From assembly GCF_014698795.1 (NCBI RefSeq), contig NZ_JACJTR010000003.1, positions 310,001 to 374,000 on the forward strand: a stretch of DNA of 64,000 bases, written 5' to 3'. The DNA comes from Nostoc sp. FACHB-892. Its GTDB lineage: Bacteria > Cyanobacteriota > Cyanobacteriia > Cyanobacteriales > Nostocaceae. Below are positions 25,346-34,962 of the stretch, piece after piece (the first letter of the stretch is position 1; each line of letters opens with the position of its first letter). The notes below the pieces were generated by a model. It saw only the letters and a program-made list of their open reading frames with translations. It ran no database searches and was not told the origin of the DNA. Position numbers and translations under genes: made by a program.

Positions 25346-26764
25346 CTACTTCTTACTTGCAGAGGTACCACCAGGTAGACGGCGTTCAAACCAGAGTCCA
25401 GCACTAATTAAAGCAGAACCGCACAAAACAAAGACTAAGGACTTAAAGAGTAAATCGGTATCGTACTCTTGCACGCGACTGATAATTTGCAGTGTTAATA
25501 ACAGCATCCCGCCCCAAAAAGAACTTCTGTTACTTAATTTCAATCCTTCTTGAATTAGTCCCCAGGCTAATGTTGCTAGAAGTACATTGAAAATAAAAAC
25601 ACCAAGCTCATCAATTCGGCTGATAGTTTGATGCCAAAAAGGTACTATGGCTATGAAGGCAAGAAAGGTACCAATAACAGCAGTTGTGAAAATCACTTCA
25701 CGGCGAGGGGGGTTATTTCTTTGACGCAGTAGAAACAACCATTGCAATACCGCTAACCCACTGAGAATCCCTAAATCGATGATCGGCAGAGACTCGAACA
25801 AGTTTGTCAAAGTCGTTGGTCGATTATAACCATAATCTGGCAATTCCCAGACCCAACGAAAAGATAGGACATAAAAGACAATGCCAAAGCTTACCAATGC
25901 TAAATTACGGGCCAGAGGTTGAAACAATCTGTAATTTATGGTTGGAAACAGCAGGTCATCATAACTCCAGAATAGTGCAGGTGGGAGTGTAAAAGCAAAA
26001 GATGCCACCCAAGGGGCTATATCAGCATAATTCAGCAATGGCAGAGGATTAAGGTTGGCTTGTAAGGAACTAGCAAAGACAAAGGCTGCTAGACCAAAAA
26101 TCCAGCGCGAACGGCAGAAGTAGGCTAAGGGGACAAATACCAGCCATGCTAACAAAGGCATATGCTGCACCACTAGCCGCGACCAAGTTAACTCACTTGA
26201 AGAGTACCATAAGTCTTCTAGCCCAGTCCAATAGCCGATTTCCACGAGGATAATTGACAGAATTCCTAAAGAATTTATGCACAAACTGAAGGCCATCACT
26301 ACAACACCCAACCCCCAAGCGAAGAACAGTTGGGAAGTTGAACCGACAATATTGAACATCTGGGCCATCAGCAGTAAATTTGCACCGAAAATGAAGGCGC
26401 TTAAAATTAGCAACCCTTCTCCCAGTAAGCGTTTGCTTTTTTCTGGCTTCTTTCCTTCAGGTGGCCGCCAATTGTAAAATCCAGTGATAGCGATCGCAAA
26501 AAACAAACTTATCAGCAGAATAAATCTGACTTCTCGCGATCCTCCCTGCCAGTTTCCTGCTACAAAGGTAATTATGCCTAAGCATAAAAGTATGCCGCCT
26601 ATAGCAATAGCAATCGCTTTATTGCGATCGCGTGCAGCAGCTTCCAGGTTTTTAAATTGATAACGTTCTGCTATTTGCTCATACAGCGAAGAACTAATTA
26701 ATCCTTCATCCCTCCATAATTGTGCTTCTTTGCGTAACTTTTGCGGAAAATTATCTAAGAACAT
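25346..26764 (-). CDS. DUF2157 multi-pass membrane protein
   Basis: About 472 residues from the ATG at 26764; an upstream in-frame start would add 15 residues. The cytosolic N-terminus (FPQKLRKEAQLWRDEGLISS, then LYEQIAERYQF) is the DUF2157 signature. About twelve hydrophobic segments follow, beginning at IAIAIGGILLCLGIITFVAG. The function is unknown. The GDYXXLXY protein downstream is its usual partner. Confidence 0.8.
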   Translation of the reverse strand: MFLDNFPQKLRKEAQLWRDEGLISSSLYEQIAERYQFKNLEAAARDRNKAIAIAIGGILLCLGIITFVAGNWQGGSREVRFILLISLFFAIAITGFYNWRPPEGKKPEKSKRLLGEGLLILSAFIFGANLLLMAQMFNIVGSTSQLFFAWGLGVVVMAFSLCINSLGILSIILVEIGYWTGLEDLWYSSSELTWSRLVVQHMPLLAWLVFVPLAYFCRSRWIFGLAAFVFASSLQANLNPLPLLNYADIAPWVASFAFTLPPALFWSYDDLLFPTINYRLFQPLARNLALVSFGIVFYVLSFRWVWELPDYGYNRPTTLTNLFESLPIIDLGILSGLAVLQWLFLLRQRNNPPRREVIFTTAVIGTFLAFIAIVPFWHQTISRIDELGVFIFNVLLATLAWGLIQEGLKLSNRSSFWGGMLLLTLQIISRVQEYDTDLLFKSLVFVLCGSALISAGLWFERRLPGGTSASKK

Positions 26765-26890
26765 GACCTTCTCCGGTGCAGTGGGGTAGCTTGGCCATTG
26801 CGTTCCCAATGGCGGTCATTATATTTTGAGTATGAAGCCAAAAGCCTTAATTACATTGTTCTTGTATAACAGTTTGATTCTGATACAAGC

Positions 26891-26944
26891 TAATTCGTAA
26901 TACTCGCCAAGAGCGAGAAGCAAGCTACGTAATTCGTAATTAAT
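26891..26944. repeat. Inverted copy of the 15572-15630 repeat
   Basis: TAATTCGTAATACTCGCCAA, then GAGCGAGAAGCAAGCTACG and TAATTCGTAATTAAT are the near-exact reverse complement of the repeat at the end of ppd. It lies immediately before the RNA methyltransferase start. Confidence 0.65.
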
Positions 26945-26951
26945 AATCCAG

Positions 26952-27932
26952 ATGGAAAAACCTTCTAATTTATTACTTAAAGTCTCGCGCCGTTTGTTTA
27001 CTAATCTAGATGAGCAAGAAAAATTTATCGATGCTTTAATGAATCCTCAGCCTTTTTCGCCTAGTATTCTTTGGTGTAAAGAAAAGCCTGAAAATTCACC
27101 TTTGGTAGTAGAAACACCAACCTATTGGCAACCACCATTTACTGAGCGTTTATACCTGGGAGAAAAACCCGGTCAGCATCTCTTGCATCAACAAGGATAT
27201 TTCTATTGTTTAGATTTTTCTTCGGTGTTTGCAGCTACTACTTTGTTAGCTATTCCTGTACCAGTGCGTTTAGTTTTTGATATGTGTGCCGCACCAGGAG
27301 GTAAAAGTATTTTTGCTTGGAAAGCTTTACAACCTGACTTACTTATCAGTAATGAAGTAATTGGCAAACGTCTGGGAATGCTAATTTCTAATTTGAAACG
27401 TTGCCAAATCAGCCCTAGTGCAGTGGTAAATAGGGATTCGAGTATATTTGCCGAAATGTTTTCCTGTTCTAGCAATCTAGTAATAGTAGATGCTCCTTGT
27501 ACTGGACAATCTTTACTTGCTAAAGGTGAAAAAGCACCTGGGTGTTTTCATCCAACTGCTATTAATAAAAGTGCAAATCGACAAAAGCGTATTATAGCTA
27601 ACTCTGCTAAACTTGTTTCACCACAAGGCTATCTTGCTTATATGACTTGCACATATTCACCCGAAGAAAATGAGCAAGTTTGTGAATGGTTTTTGGAACG
27701 CTTTCCCCAGTTTCAGGCGATGGAAATTAATAATTTAGCTAAATATCAGTCACATTTAACCACGATGCCTTGTTATCGGATGTTTCCTCAAGATAGGTTA
27801 GGCGCTGGTGCATTTACAGTACTGTTTAAAAATACTAACGACCATGAAAATGAGCGTAAAGAAGTAGATTTAAATACAATATCTTCGCTGTATATCTACC
27901 AAAACCTGAAAAAGAGGTTTGTTGAGTGCTGA
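26952..27932 (+). CDS. RsmB/NOP2/Sun-family RNA (cytosine-5) methyltransferase
   Basis: The 326-residue protein has the NSUN layout. The SAM-binding motif I is DMCAAPGGKSIFAWKAL. Motif IV contains the releasing Cys in VDAPCTGQSLL, and motif VI the catalytic Cys in AYMTCTYSPEENEQV. It should form 5-methylcytosine in rRNA or tRNA. The N-terminal NusB-like domain of RsmB is absent, and only a short PUA-like lead-in (about 1-85) is present. The ATG at 26952 follows a dispersed repeat, so the promoter may lie inside or ahead of it. Confidence 0.88.
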   Translation: MEKPSNLLLKVSRRLFTNLDEQEKFIDALMNPQPFSPSILWCKEKPENSPLVVETPTYWQPPFTERLYLGEKPGQHLLHQQGYFYCLDFSSVFAATTLLAIPVPVRLVFDMCAAPGGKSIFAWKALQPDLLISNEVIGKRLGMLISNLKRCQISPSAVVNRDSSIFAEMFSCSSNLVIVDAPCTGQSLLAKGEKAPGCFHPTAINKSANRQKRIIANSAKLVSPQGYLAYMTCTYSPEENEQVCEWFLERFPQFQAMEINNLAKYQSHLTTMPCYRMFPQDRLGAGAFTVLFKNTNDHENERKEVDLNTISSLYIYQNLKKRFVEC

Positions 27933-28198
27933 TAGTTAACAGTCAACAGTCAATACAGAAAAATGTGCAACTTAGATGGGCGATAGCTTACTACGCGTCT
28001 TATTGCAACACACGGTAGGGGTGCATAAATGTGAGGTGCTACTTGAATAATCAATAACTTTCAATAGTTAACTTTTATGGTTAAAAAACTTTTAATCTTT
28101 TCATAACCTAAAATTAACTAAAATTTATCCGGTATCAGCTCTTGAATTTTTGAAATAAACATTGTACAAAAAAGCTAGACCATACAGAATGCACTTAC

Positions 28199-28648
28199 AT
28201 GAGTCGAAAAATAAGCAAAGTCTTTAAACAATCTGGGGTGATTCCTTATAGAGTGAATAATGGCAAAGTCGAAATCTTGTTAATCACAACCCGTAATTTT
28301 CAACACTGGGTAATTCCAAAAGGAGATATTCCTAATGGCATGAGTCCACCCGCTTCAGCAGCCAAAGAGGCGTGGGAAGAAGCAGGGGTAATTGGGCAGG
28401 TAGACACCAATGAATTGGGAACTTACAAGTACCGCAAAGGAGGTAAAAGTTACCGTGTTAAGATGTATTTGTTACCAGTCGAAATGCTAAGTGAAGATTA
28501 TCCAGAAGCAAGTAAAAGAAAACGGAAGTGGGTAGAAGTGGCTACAGCTATCAGGTGGGTTAAGTTTAATTCACTCAAACGAATCTTGAAAGGTTTTTTC
28601 CAGGTAAAATCTCATTTTTGTGCATTTAGAGATACTAGTCATATATAG
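28199..28648 (+). CDS. Nudix hydrolase, DIPP-like, with an altered Nudix box
   Basis: The 149-residue protein begins VFKQSGVIPYRVNNG and has the strand WVIPKGDI before a Nudix box. The box reads G-x5-M-x7-KEAWEEAGV, so the first conserved Glu is Met while the REUXEEXGU part is intact as KEAWEEAGV. Relatives of the diphosphoinositol/diadenosine polyphosphate type hydrolyse nucleoside diphosphate-linked or polyphosphate compounds. Since the metal-binding Glu pair is kept, activity is likely. The downstream ARCPCR-type Cys motifs of NADH pyrophosphatase are absent. Confidence 0.82.
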   Translation: MSRKISKVFKQSGVIPYRVNNGKVEILLITTRNFQHWVIPKGDIPNGMSPPASAAKEAWEEAGVIGQVDTNELGTYKYRKGGKSYRVKMYLLPVEMLSEDYPEASKRKRKWVEVATAIRWVKFNSLKRILKGFFQVKSHFCAFRDTSHI

Positions 28649-28808
28649 AAATACACCAATAATAAGTATAATTTAAAACATTAATATTTTGATTTTTAAT
28701 CAGTAATTCATCGCTTCTAGCAATGTTTATTAAGGCTAAAGTCCCGACTACAAACCTTAATTTATTTATGCCTAGCTAGTTATTAAAAAGTCCTTGAAGC
28801 CAAGCCGC

Positions 28809-29756
28809 TCAACGGAAATCAATATTATCTGTTGCTTCAATCAAAGCGCTACAAATTCCTGGTTCACTCATCGAATGCCCGGCATCAGGAACCACAATAA
28901 ATTCGGCTTCTGGCCAAGCCCGATGTAATTCCCAAGCTGATATCATTGGGCAGACTACATCATACCGCCCCTGAACAATTACAGATGGAATATGGCGGAT
29001 GCGGTTTACATTTAAGAGTAATTGATCTTCTGTTTCCAAAAAGCCTTTATTCATAAAGTAATGGCATTCAATACGAGCGAAAGCTGAAGCAAATTCGCTC
29101 TCGCCAAACTTTTGCATGAGTTGTGGATCTAAAAAAAGTCTACTGGTACTCGCTTCCCAAACTGACCAAGCACGCGCTGCTGCTAATTGAATTTCTAAAT
29201 CTGGATCGGTCAAGCGTTTGTAATATGCTGCGATCATATCATCACGTTCTGCGATCGCAATTGGTTTGAGATATTCTTCCCAAGCATCAGGAAAAATATA
29301 GCTAGCACCCTCTTGGTAGAACCATCGCAACTCTTTTTGCCTCAGCATGAAGATACCACGGAGAATTAACGCCGTGCAGCGAGAAGGATGGGTTTGACTG
29401 TAGGCTAATGATAAAGTGCTACCCCAACTTCCGCCGAAGACCGCCCACTTTTCTATACCTAAATGTTGGCGTAGTTTTTCGATATCACTGACTAAATCCC
29501 AAGTGGTGTTTTCTCGTAATTCAGCATGAGGCGTACTTTTACCACAACCGCGCTGGTCAAACATCACCAATCGCCATTTTTCTGGATGAAAATATTGTCG
29601 ATAAAAAGGTGGACATCCACCACCAGGCCCGCCATGCAGCAAAACGATGGGTTGACCTTGGGGATTTCCTGACTCTTCAAAATGAATGGTATGAAGATCG
29701 GAAACCTGTAAACTACCTTCTAAGTAAGGCTTGATCGCTGGGTAAAGTTCTCGCAT
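28809..29756 (-). CDS. pip: Prolyl aminopeptidase
   Basis: The 315-residue alpha/beta hydrolase has the family motifs. The oxyanion loop is LLHGGPGGGCPPFYRQYF, followed by MFDQRGCGKSTPH. The nucleophile elbow is GGSWGSTLSLAY, the Asp is in GRYDVVCP and the His in PDAGHSMSEPG. It releases N-terminal proline from peptides in the cytoplasm. The length is normal for the S33 prolyl aminopeptidase family. The ATG at 29756 is the only sensible start. It is not in an operon. Confidence 0.92.
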   Translation of the reverse strand: MRELYPAIKPYLEGSLQVSDLHTIHFEESGNPQGQPIVLLHGGPGGGCPPFYRQYFHPEKWRLVMFDQRGCGKSTPHAELRENTTWDLVSDIEKLRQHLGIEKWAVFGGSWGSTLSLAYSQTHPSRCTALILRGIFMLRQKELRWFYQEGASYIFPDAWEEYLKPIAIAERDDMIAAYYKRLTDPDLEIQLAAARAWSVWEASTSRLFLDPQLMQKFGESEFASAFARIECHYFMNKGFLETEDQLLLNVNRIRHIPSVIVQGRYDVVCPMISAWELHRAWPEAEFIVVPDAGHSMSEPGICSALIEATDNIDFR

Positions 29757-29811
29757 TTTCGATATTTTATATAGCTCTCCAATGGACTTCCACCTGCATA
29801 GCGATCGCCTA

Positions 29812-29875
29812 ATACCATTTCACGAAATACTTGATACAGATAGATATGTAAGGGCGTACATCTGCGCGCCCCTAC
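29812..29875. repeat. One-ended copy of an ATACCATTTCAC-type palindromic element
   Basis: ATACCATTTCAC at 29812-29823 matches the terminal repeat of the element at 60313-60407. A GTAAGGGCGTACA palindrome follows at 29848-29875. The right terminal repeat is missing, so the copy is truncated against the end of the porin gene. Confidence 0.5.
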
Positions 29876-29884
29876 AGCAAACCT

Positions 29885-31657
29885 TTAGAAGGTGAAAGTT
29901 GTTCTCAGTGTACCGATAATCGCATCGTCGTTATCACTGTTTTGACCTGGAGAAGTCAACCAGATAACACCAGGAGTTATTGAAATGTTATCTGACACGC
30001 GATACTTGTAAAAGCCTTCAAAGTGATAAGGTATATCATTGCCAGTACCAGCAAAACCTGGTCGGTTAAACGAATAGGGTTCTGCACCAGCAAAAATACC
30101 TAAAACGTTACCCTGTTTACCGAAGTCAGGTAAGGCTACCCCAACACCGTAACTCCAAGCTTCATAATCATCACCAACACCAAAGCCTGTGACATCGTGG
30201 TAAGAAACGAAGCCACTAATTGACAATTTATCGCTGGGTCTGAAGGCTGCCGATACTCCGTATGAATTACTGGAAGCTGCATTTAGAGTACTGAGGGTGT
30301 TAGCTTGACTAGTACCTACGACGCGGTTAGTGCTAGCTAAACCACCACCTAAGTCAAATAAATTACCGCCTCCAGCACCATGATAACCGTGAACATAGGT
30401 AGCAGCCAAAGCCAAGCGATCGCCTACACTAAAGTTCAACTGTCCAAGAGCTGCATAGTTACCTTCAAGCAAACCTTGATTTACTCCAGGATTATTAGCA
30501 TTTGATGCTAAGTAGCCTACAGTCAGTGAACTTGGTTTGAAAAAGCTGCCACCACTACCAAAGGGTAAAGTCAGTGCTGCACCTGCACCACCACCAATCC
30601 GATAGATGGGACTTTCAGAAGCAAAGGTAGACAAAGCACCATTACCACCATCAAAGTCTTCAAAGTAAGGGTTGTTAGTGGCAACATAATCGCTATGAAT
30701 ACCTCCGGTGGCCGCCAAGTAAACTTGGGCTGGGCCTATGGGTACGTAATACGCCAGCCAATCTATAATGACACCGTTGTTACCAGTGCTGCCGACTTGA
30801 AAAGTTTGTGTGCCTTCAGCAGTATCGATAGGAAGACCAGCATTATCAATTTGACTAAAGGCTAGCGCATTCCCGGCTGCAAGACGGGTGTGTAAAACGT
30901 CTTTGCCCGTGAAACTGGTTTGTAAGTCTAAACGTACCCTATTTTGGAAGACAGTATTGTTAGCATCGCCAGTATTACCGCCAAACACATCAGTAACGGC
31001 AAAAATAGCTTCGCCCACCAATTTTGTAGTAGTAGAAAACTGATTTGCTTCCAGTTCAGCAGTCCGTGCTTCTACAGCATCTACTCGGCCACGCAGAGTT
31101 GCTATTTCTGCCGAGAATTCTTCTTGCAAACGTTGGAGAGTTGCTAAATCCTGTTTTGTCACCAAGTCAGCAGTTGCAGTGGCAATCAGTTCATTAACCC
31201 GATCTAAACAAGCATTTAAACCTGCGGCAAATTCATAACGGGTTAATGCCCGGTTGCCCCGATAAGTCGCATTGGGGTATCCTGCGATACAACCGTAGCG
31301 TTCAACCAGAGATTGCAAAGCTTGGAATGCCCAGTCAGTAGGCTGTACATCAGAAAACTGAGAAACTGATGTGACTTGAGACAGTGAATTCTGGTTCTTG
31401 CCTTCACTGCTGTAGCGGTTAACTTCTTCTAAAACCTTGTTTTCATCAGTGTTTTGAGCAACCAACTGCCGATTATCTTTTAGTTGCTCTGTTTGAATGA
31501 ACCTTGAAGCACTAGAAGCTATTGGTGCTTCTGTCTGAGCAGATTTTGCCTCAGAAGAACTTGCTACTTCAGCAGCCATAGCTCTAGCGGAAACCAACAC
31601 CGTCACTCCCAAAACTACTGGACTTAATACCAGAGTTTTCCACAATAGATGAGACAT
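29885..31657 (-). CDS. SLH-domain/OprB iron-uptake porin
   Basis: About 590 residues from the ATG at 31657, which has AAAGGAAA upstream (a TTG seven codons earlier is less likely). A signal peptide ends near AMAA-E. An SLH domain follows (about 105-165: FSDVQPTDWAFQALQSLVER, then YEFAAGLNACLDRVNELI), then a short coiled coil (about 175-210). The C-terminal OprB-type beta-barrel ends in Phe (RTTFTF), as outer-membrane proteins do. Cyanobacterial proteins of this build take up inorganic ions including iron across the outer membrane. The next locus, 32502 onward, begins with a Fur-type box on the other strand. Confidence 0.88.
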   Translation of the reverse strand: MSHLLWKTLVLSPVVLGVTVLVSARAMAAEVASSSEAKSAQTEAPIASSASRFIQTEQLKDNRQLVAQNTDENKVLEEVNRYSSEGKNQNSLSQVTSVSQFSDVQPTDWAFQALQSLVERYGCIAGYPNATYRGNRALTRYEFAAGLNACLDRVNELIATATADLVTKQDLATLQRLQEEFSAEIATLRGRVDAVEARTAELEANQFSTTTKLVGEAIFAVTDVFGGNTGDANNTVFQNRVRLDLQTSFTGKDVLHTRLAAGNALAFSQIDNAGLPIDTAEGTQTFQVGSTGNNGVIIDWLAYYVPIGPAQVYLAATGGIHSDYVATNNPYFEDFDGGNGALSTFASESPIYRIGGGAGAALTLPFGSGGSFFKPSSLTVGYLASNANNPGVNQGLLEGNYAALGQLNFSVGDRLALAATYVHGYHGAGGGNLFDLGGGLASTNRVVGTSQANTLSTLNAASSNSYGVSAAFRPSDKLSISGFVSYHDVTGFGVGDDYEAWSYGVGVALPDFGKQGNVLGIFAGAEPYSFNRPGFAGTGNDIPYHFEGFYKYRVSDNISITPGVIWLTSPGQNSDNDDAIIGTLRTTFTF

Positions 31658-32631
31658 TTTTTTATTTTCCTTTCCCAAAAAAGGCCCAAAATCACTGGCT
31701 TCAAGAAAAAGAGAACAAGCAGTTGTTGTACTTTTGGAAATCTTATCAGATTGTAGTGATCTAAGCTATATCTCACAAAATTTTTATGGATGAAGAAGCG
31801 TAAAGTTTTGCAGATAGCTTATATGCCAAAGGTTACATATATATAGGGATTTTGGTTAATTTTGTGCCATTTATGGGGTTTAGCTTCTTGTTTTTAACCC
31901 TAATTTGTTGTAGCTCCTTCTTAGCCTTGAAAAATAACAGATTTCAACTAGAGTTGGCTATTGAATCTTTTTCAAAGGCTTGCTTTATCAGCAAAGCCGA
32001 AAAATCCTTGCTTGGAACCAAGCACAAATAAATAAGGTTTTGAATATTTTATGGACAGAGTAAAAAAGAGCATTGCTCAGTTCTCAATAATTTGATTGTT
32101 ATCTTTTTTTAGTAATCTCTCAATTAATTCCGTGAAATACTATTAATTACAACGGCTTTAAATTAATAAAGTACATAACTTAAATCTCAAAGGAAGACAT
32201 AAAGTCTGTTTTACCGGAACAAAATTCAGGAGTAAGGAGTCGAAATTCAGTTGGGTAAGGGACTTCCAACTAAAAAATGTCCCGTCGCTGTGCAAGCAGG
32301 GGGAGCAGGGGAGGAAGAATCCGATCATTGTCTTCGCTCTAAAAATTGGATAATTTAATTTCTGGAAATCCCTAAGCTGATGCGCACCTAAATTGTATAA
32401 ACACTGTTTACCGTTGTTAACTGTCATCAGTCAAGGAAGATTACCCTCTTCCCTCCAAGGCAACAGACTCGGTGAAAATTTTGTATAGTTATATTTTGTT
32501 TTGATAATCATTATCATCAAAAATTATTGTTAAATATAATCCGGAAGACGCATATTTGACCCTTAAGCTTAAGGTACATTTAATCTATTGTTAACCTATT
32601 AACTTGATGTAGCTATTGGGTAATCCAGTAA
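31658..32631. other. Long divergent intergenic region
   Basis: These 974 bases separate the porin gene (minus) from the HMA2 cluster (plus) and hold both promoters. Apart from the Fur-type box at 32502-32516 I see no gene or clear repeat. A 89-codon minus-strand frame at 32158-32427 has no family features and poor start context. Confidence 0.4.
32502..32516. promoter_or_regulatory. Perfect 7-1-7 Fur-type box
   Basis: TGATAAT-C-ATTATCA is a perfect 15-base inverted repeat in the 7-1-7 Fur layout and matches the core of the classical iron box GATAATGATAATCATTATC. It lies 116 bases upstream of the first HMA2-domain gene (ATG 32632). It implies iron-dependent repression of that transcript. The porin start is 845 bases away on the other side. 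Confidence 0.65.
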
Positions 32632-33936
32632 ATGACTAAAAATACCAGTAATCGTGAAAAATTAAATATTTTAGCTAAAATATCTTCTAATTTAATCTCT
32701 AAACAACCAAATAACGAAGTCAATCAGAGTACAAGTAAAGCGATCGCACAGTCAATGAAGTTACAGCCCTCTGGTGGGTTGCAAATAGTTCATGTCACTA
32801 CCGGGCGCGTGCGACTCCGCACTACTGACAGTAGTCTTAACTCGATGCTAGACAGCATAGCCCAAGATTTACGCTCCTTAGAAGGAGTGAGGGAAGTTAC
32901 TGTGAATCAGCAAACGGGCAGTTTGGTGATTAATTTTGATGAAGATAAGCTGTCATTACCGCGAATTTTGGCGCTAAAATCCGATCTTGAGATCCAACAG
33001 CCGCAAGCTTCGTCTGATTCACCTAGTAAGACCGATCCCTTTGCAGCTTGGAAATCGGCTTCATTTTGGAAAGAGCAAGGTATTTCCTTAATTCCGATGA
33101 TGACAGGCTTGGCGGTAACAGGAAGATTAGGAATTCATGGCTGGGTATCGATTCCAGTTTACATGATTGTGGCGGATGCAACCCGTGGTGTAATTGGTTG
33201 TATTGGCTCTCAAGTTCCGACATCAGATCCGACATCAGAAAAGAACGAAGAAAACCATAGCAGTTCTGCGATAAAAAGCGACATATCTGAATTGGAATTA
33301 TCAAAAGAGGAGCGAAATAATCTTGAGAAAGCTAGCGAGGTGACAGCACCTGCAAAGATTGACTACAGCGTAGTCCATGCAATTGGTGGTCGTATTCGGT
33401 TGAATGTGCCAAAAATCGCTCAAGATCGAGCTTATGCGCGGCGGCTTGAGAGAATAGTGAAAACCGATGCTGAAGTTACAAGCGTGCGTATGAATTTTGA
33501 TGCAGCATCGATCGCGATCGCTTATCAGTCTCGTGAGATTCCATTATCTCATTGGGTGAATCTGATGGAATTGGCATTGGAGACAAACCCACCAACACAG
33601 ACAATCACAAAGGCTAACCAACCTCTACAAGAAGTTAGTCAGTCTGCTGAAATTACAGACGCAACAACGGCAAATCATAATACTCTCGTTACTCAGACTG
33701 CTGAAATCACAGACGCAACAACGGCAAATCATAATACTCCTGTTAGTCAGACTGCTGAAAGTACAGACGCAACAACGGCAAATCATAACACTCCCGTTAG
33801 TCAGTCTGCTGAAATTACAGACGCAACAACGGCGAACAAAACGAGTTCAAAGTTATCCAGTCTGTGGACTAACCTAAAATCGCCTGCAATGTCTTTCTCA
33901 TTAGGTGTTATGGCGAACTTACCCTTGCAAACTTAA
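32632..33936 (+). CDS. Double HMA2-like domain membrane-associated protein
   Basis: The 434-residue protein holds two Cys-less HMA2-like domains. One is at about 50-122 (LQIVHVTTGRVRLRTTDSSL); the other at about 243-320 (VVHAIGGRIRLNVPKIAQDR, then YARRLERIVKTDAEVTSVRM). A hydrophobic stretch between them (about 142-188, LIPMMTGLAVTGRLGIHGWV) may span the membrane. HMA2 domains have the ferredoxin-like fold of heavy-metal-associated domains but a GRxRxR motif in place of CxxC. Residues about 337-402 are a tandem repeat. This is the first gene after the Fur-type box and heads the cluster. The function is unknown. Confidence 0.7.
   Translation: MTKNTSNREKLNILAKISSNLISKQPNNEVNQSTSKAIAQSMKLQPSGGLQIVHVTTGRVRLRTTDSSLNSMLDSIAQDLRSLEGVREVTVNQQTGSLVINFDEDKLSLPRILALKSDLEIQQPQASSDSPSKTDPFAAWKSASFWKEQGISLIPMMTGLAVTGRLGIHGWVSIPVYMIVADATRGVIGCIGSQVPTSDPTSEKNEENHSSSAIKSDISELELSKEERNNLEKASEVTAPAKIDYSVVHAIGGRIRLNVPKIAQDRAYARRLERIVKTDAEVTSVRMNFDAASIAIAYQSREIPLSHWVNLMELALETNPPTQTITKANQPLQEVSQSAEITDATTANHNTLVTQTAEITDATTANHNTPVSQTAESTDATTANHNTPVSQSAEITDATTANKTSSKLSSLWTNLKSPAMSFSLGVMANLPLQT
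33640..33837 (+). repeat. 54-bp in-frame tandem repeat, 3.7 units
   Basis: Units start at 33640, 33694, 33748 and 33802. Each encodes 18 residues of the pattern Q(S/T)AE(I/S)TDATTANHNT(P/L)V(S/T). The units are nearly identical in DNA, indicating recent expansion. The repeat forms a flexible, Thr-rich linker between the second HMA2-like domain and the C-terminus. Confidence 0.8.
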
Positions 33937-33973
33937 TATACAGTTTCAAATTGCGGAATACTGGAGGGGAATT

Positions 33974-34819
33974 ATGGCTGGTTTAAATTTAGAAAGGGTA
34001 GCAGATTTAGACAAAAAACCAGAGCAAATAGTCACACACGAGATTAATAGCCCCGCAACGCTGCCTTCAAAGGTAGCATATAGTGTTATTTGTGCATCTC
34101 CCGGACAAGTGGGATTTTGCATACCTCAGATTACCGAAGATCCAAAATATGTGGAACGTCTTCTGGCCTTGCTTACCAATGAGCCTTTGGTAATCAATCA
34201 GCAAGTCGACAATAGTATGGTAGGGTCAGTTGCCATTACTTATAAATCTGATGTAATGTCAGATGTTGATATGCGATCGCATTTGGCTAATTTGATTCAG
34301 TCTGCTGGTAATCCAGAAGTGGTATCAGCAACGGCAAAGAAATCCAAACCATACTCAGATGCGGTAAAAACAGAAGACAAACAGGATAAAAAGTCAAAAA
34401 TTCCAGCCGAGAAGCAGAAATCAGCTACATTTTCCTTATCCTCTGTGGATGCGTCAGTCTCTAAGACTCAAAGCAATTCGGTATCCTCAACTGATTCTCA
34501 GCTTGCAACTCAACAAGCAAAAAAAACCGCAAAAGTAGCTTATAGCATTGCTCATGCAATTCCCGGAAGAGTGCGGTTTCGTGTGCCTCAAATTGCCCGC
34601 GATCCAAAATATGTCGAACGTTTAGAGGCATTACTCAAATCAGATTCTACAGTTACCAGTGAGCGAGTTAATAGCGCTGCAAGATCAGTTGTCATTACCT
34701 ATAAAACTGGAATGATGCGGGATTCTCAGAAGCGAGTGCAAAGCTTTTTGTCAGCAACAATATCTCATCTAGCCAATTTAATTGAATCTGCCAATGATCC
34801 CGCCACAGCAATAAGTTAG
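33974..34819 (+). CDS. Double HMA2-like domain protein
   Basis: From the ATG at 33974, with GGAGGGG eight bases upstream, the product has 281 residues; an earlier start at 33905 overlaps the preceding gene and lacks support. The first HMA2-like domain (about 27-105) is degenerate: ICASPGQVGFCIPQITEDPK lacks the Arg residues. The second (about 190-275, IAHAIPGRVRFRVPQIARDP) is intact. A charged, Lys/Ser-rich linker (about 115-185) joins them. The near-identical (E/R)DPKYVERL(L/E)ALL in both shows internal duplication. It is 37 bases after the previous gene, so it is probably co-transcribed. Confidence 0.7.
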   Translation: MAGLNLERVADLDKKPEQIVTHEINSPATLPSKVAYSVICASPGQVGFCIPQITEDPKYVERLLALLTNEPLVINQQVDNSMVGSVAITYKSDVMSDVDMRSHLANLIQSAGNPEVVSATAKKSKPYSDAVKTEDKQDKKSKIPAEKQKSATFSLSSVDASVSKTQSNSVSSTDSQLATQQAKKTAKVAYSIAHAIPGRVRFRVPQIARDPKYVERLEALLKSDSTVTSERVNSAARSVVITYKTGMMRDSQKRVQSFLSATISHLANLIESANDPATAIS

Positions 34820-34962
34820 TCAACGAATCTAGCTGATTACAAATAACCAAACTATTGATAGCTAACCAATCTCGCCAGATTGGTGGCTAATTTGCTCTCT
34901 TTACCTCAGCAAAGAACCTAATTTTCATTGAAGTGTAACAATATTTGGAACAAAGAAAAGTA

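Noticed and set aside
32158..32427. 89-codon minus-strand frame in the porin/HMA2 gap
   Set aside because: The start context and composition are poor, with no recognisable domain.
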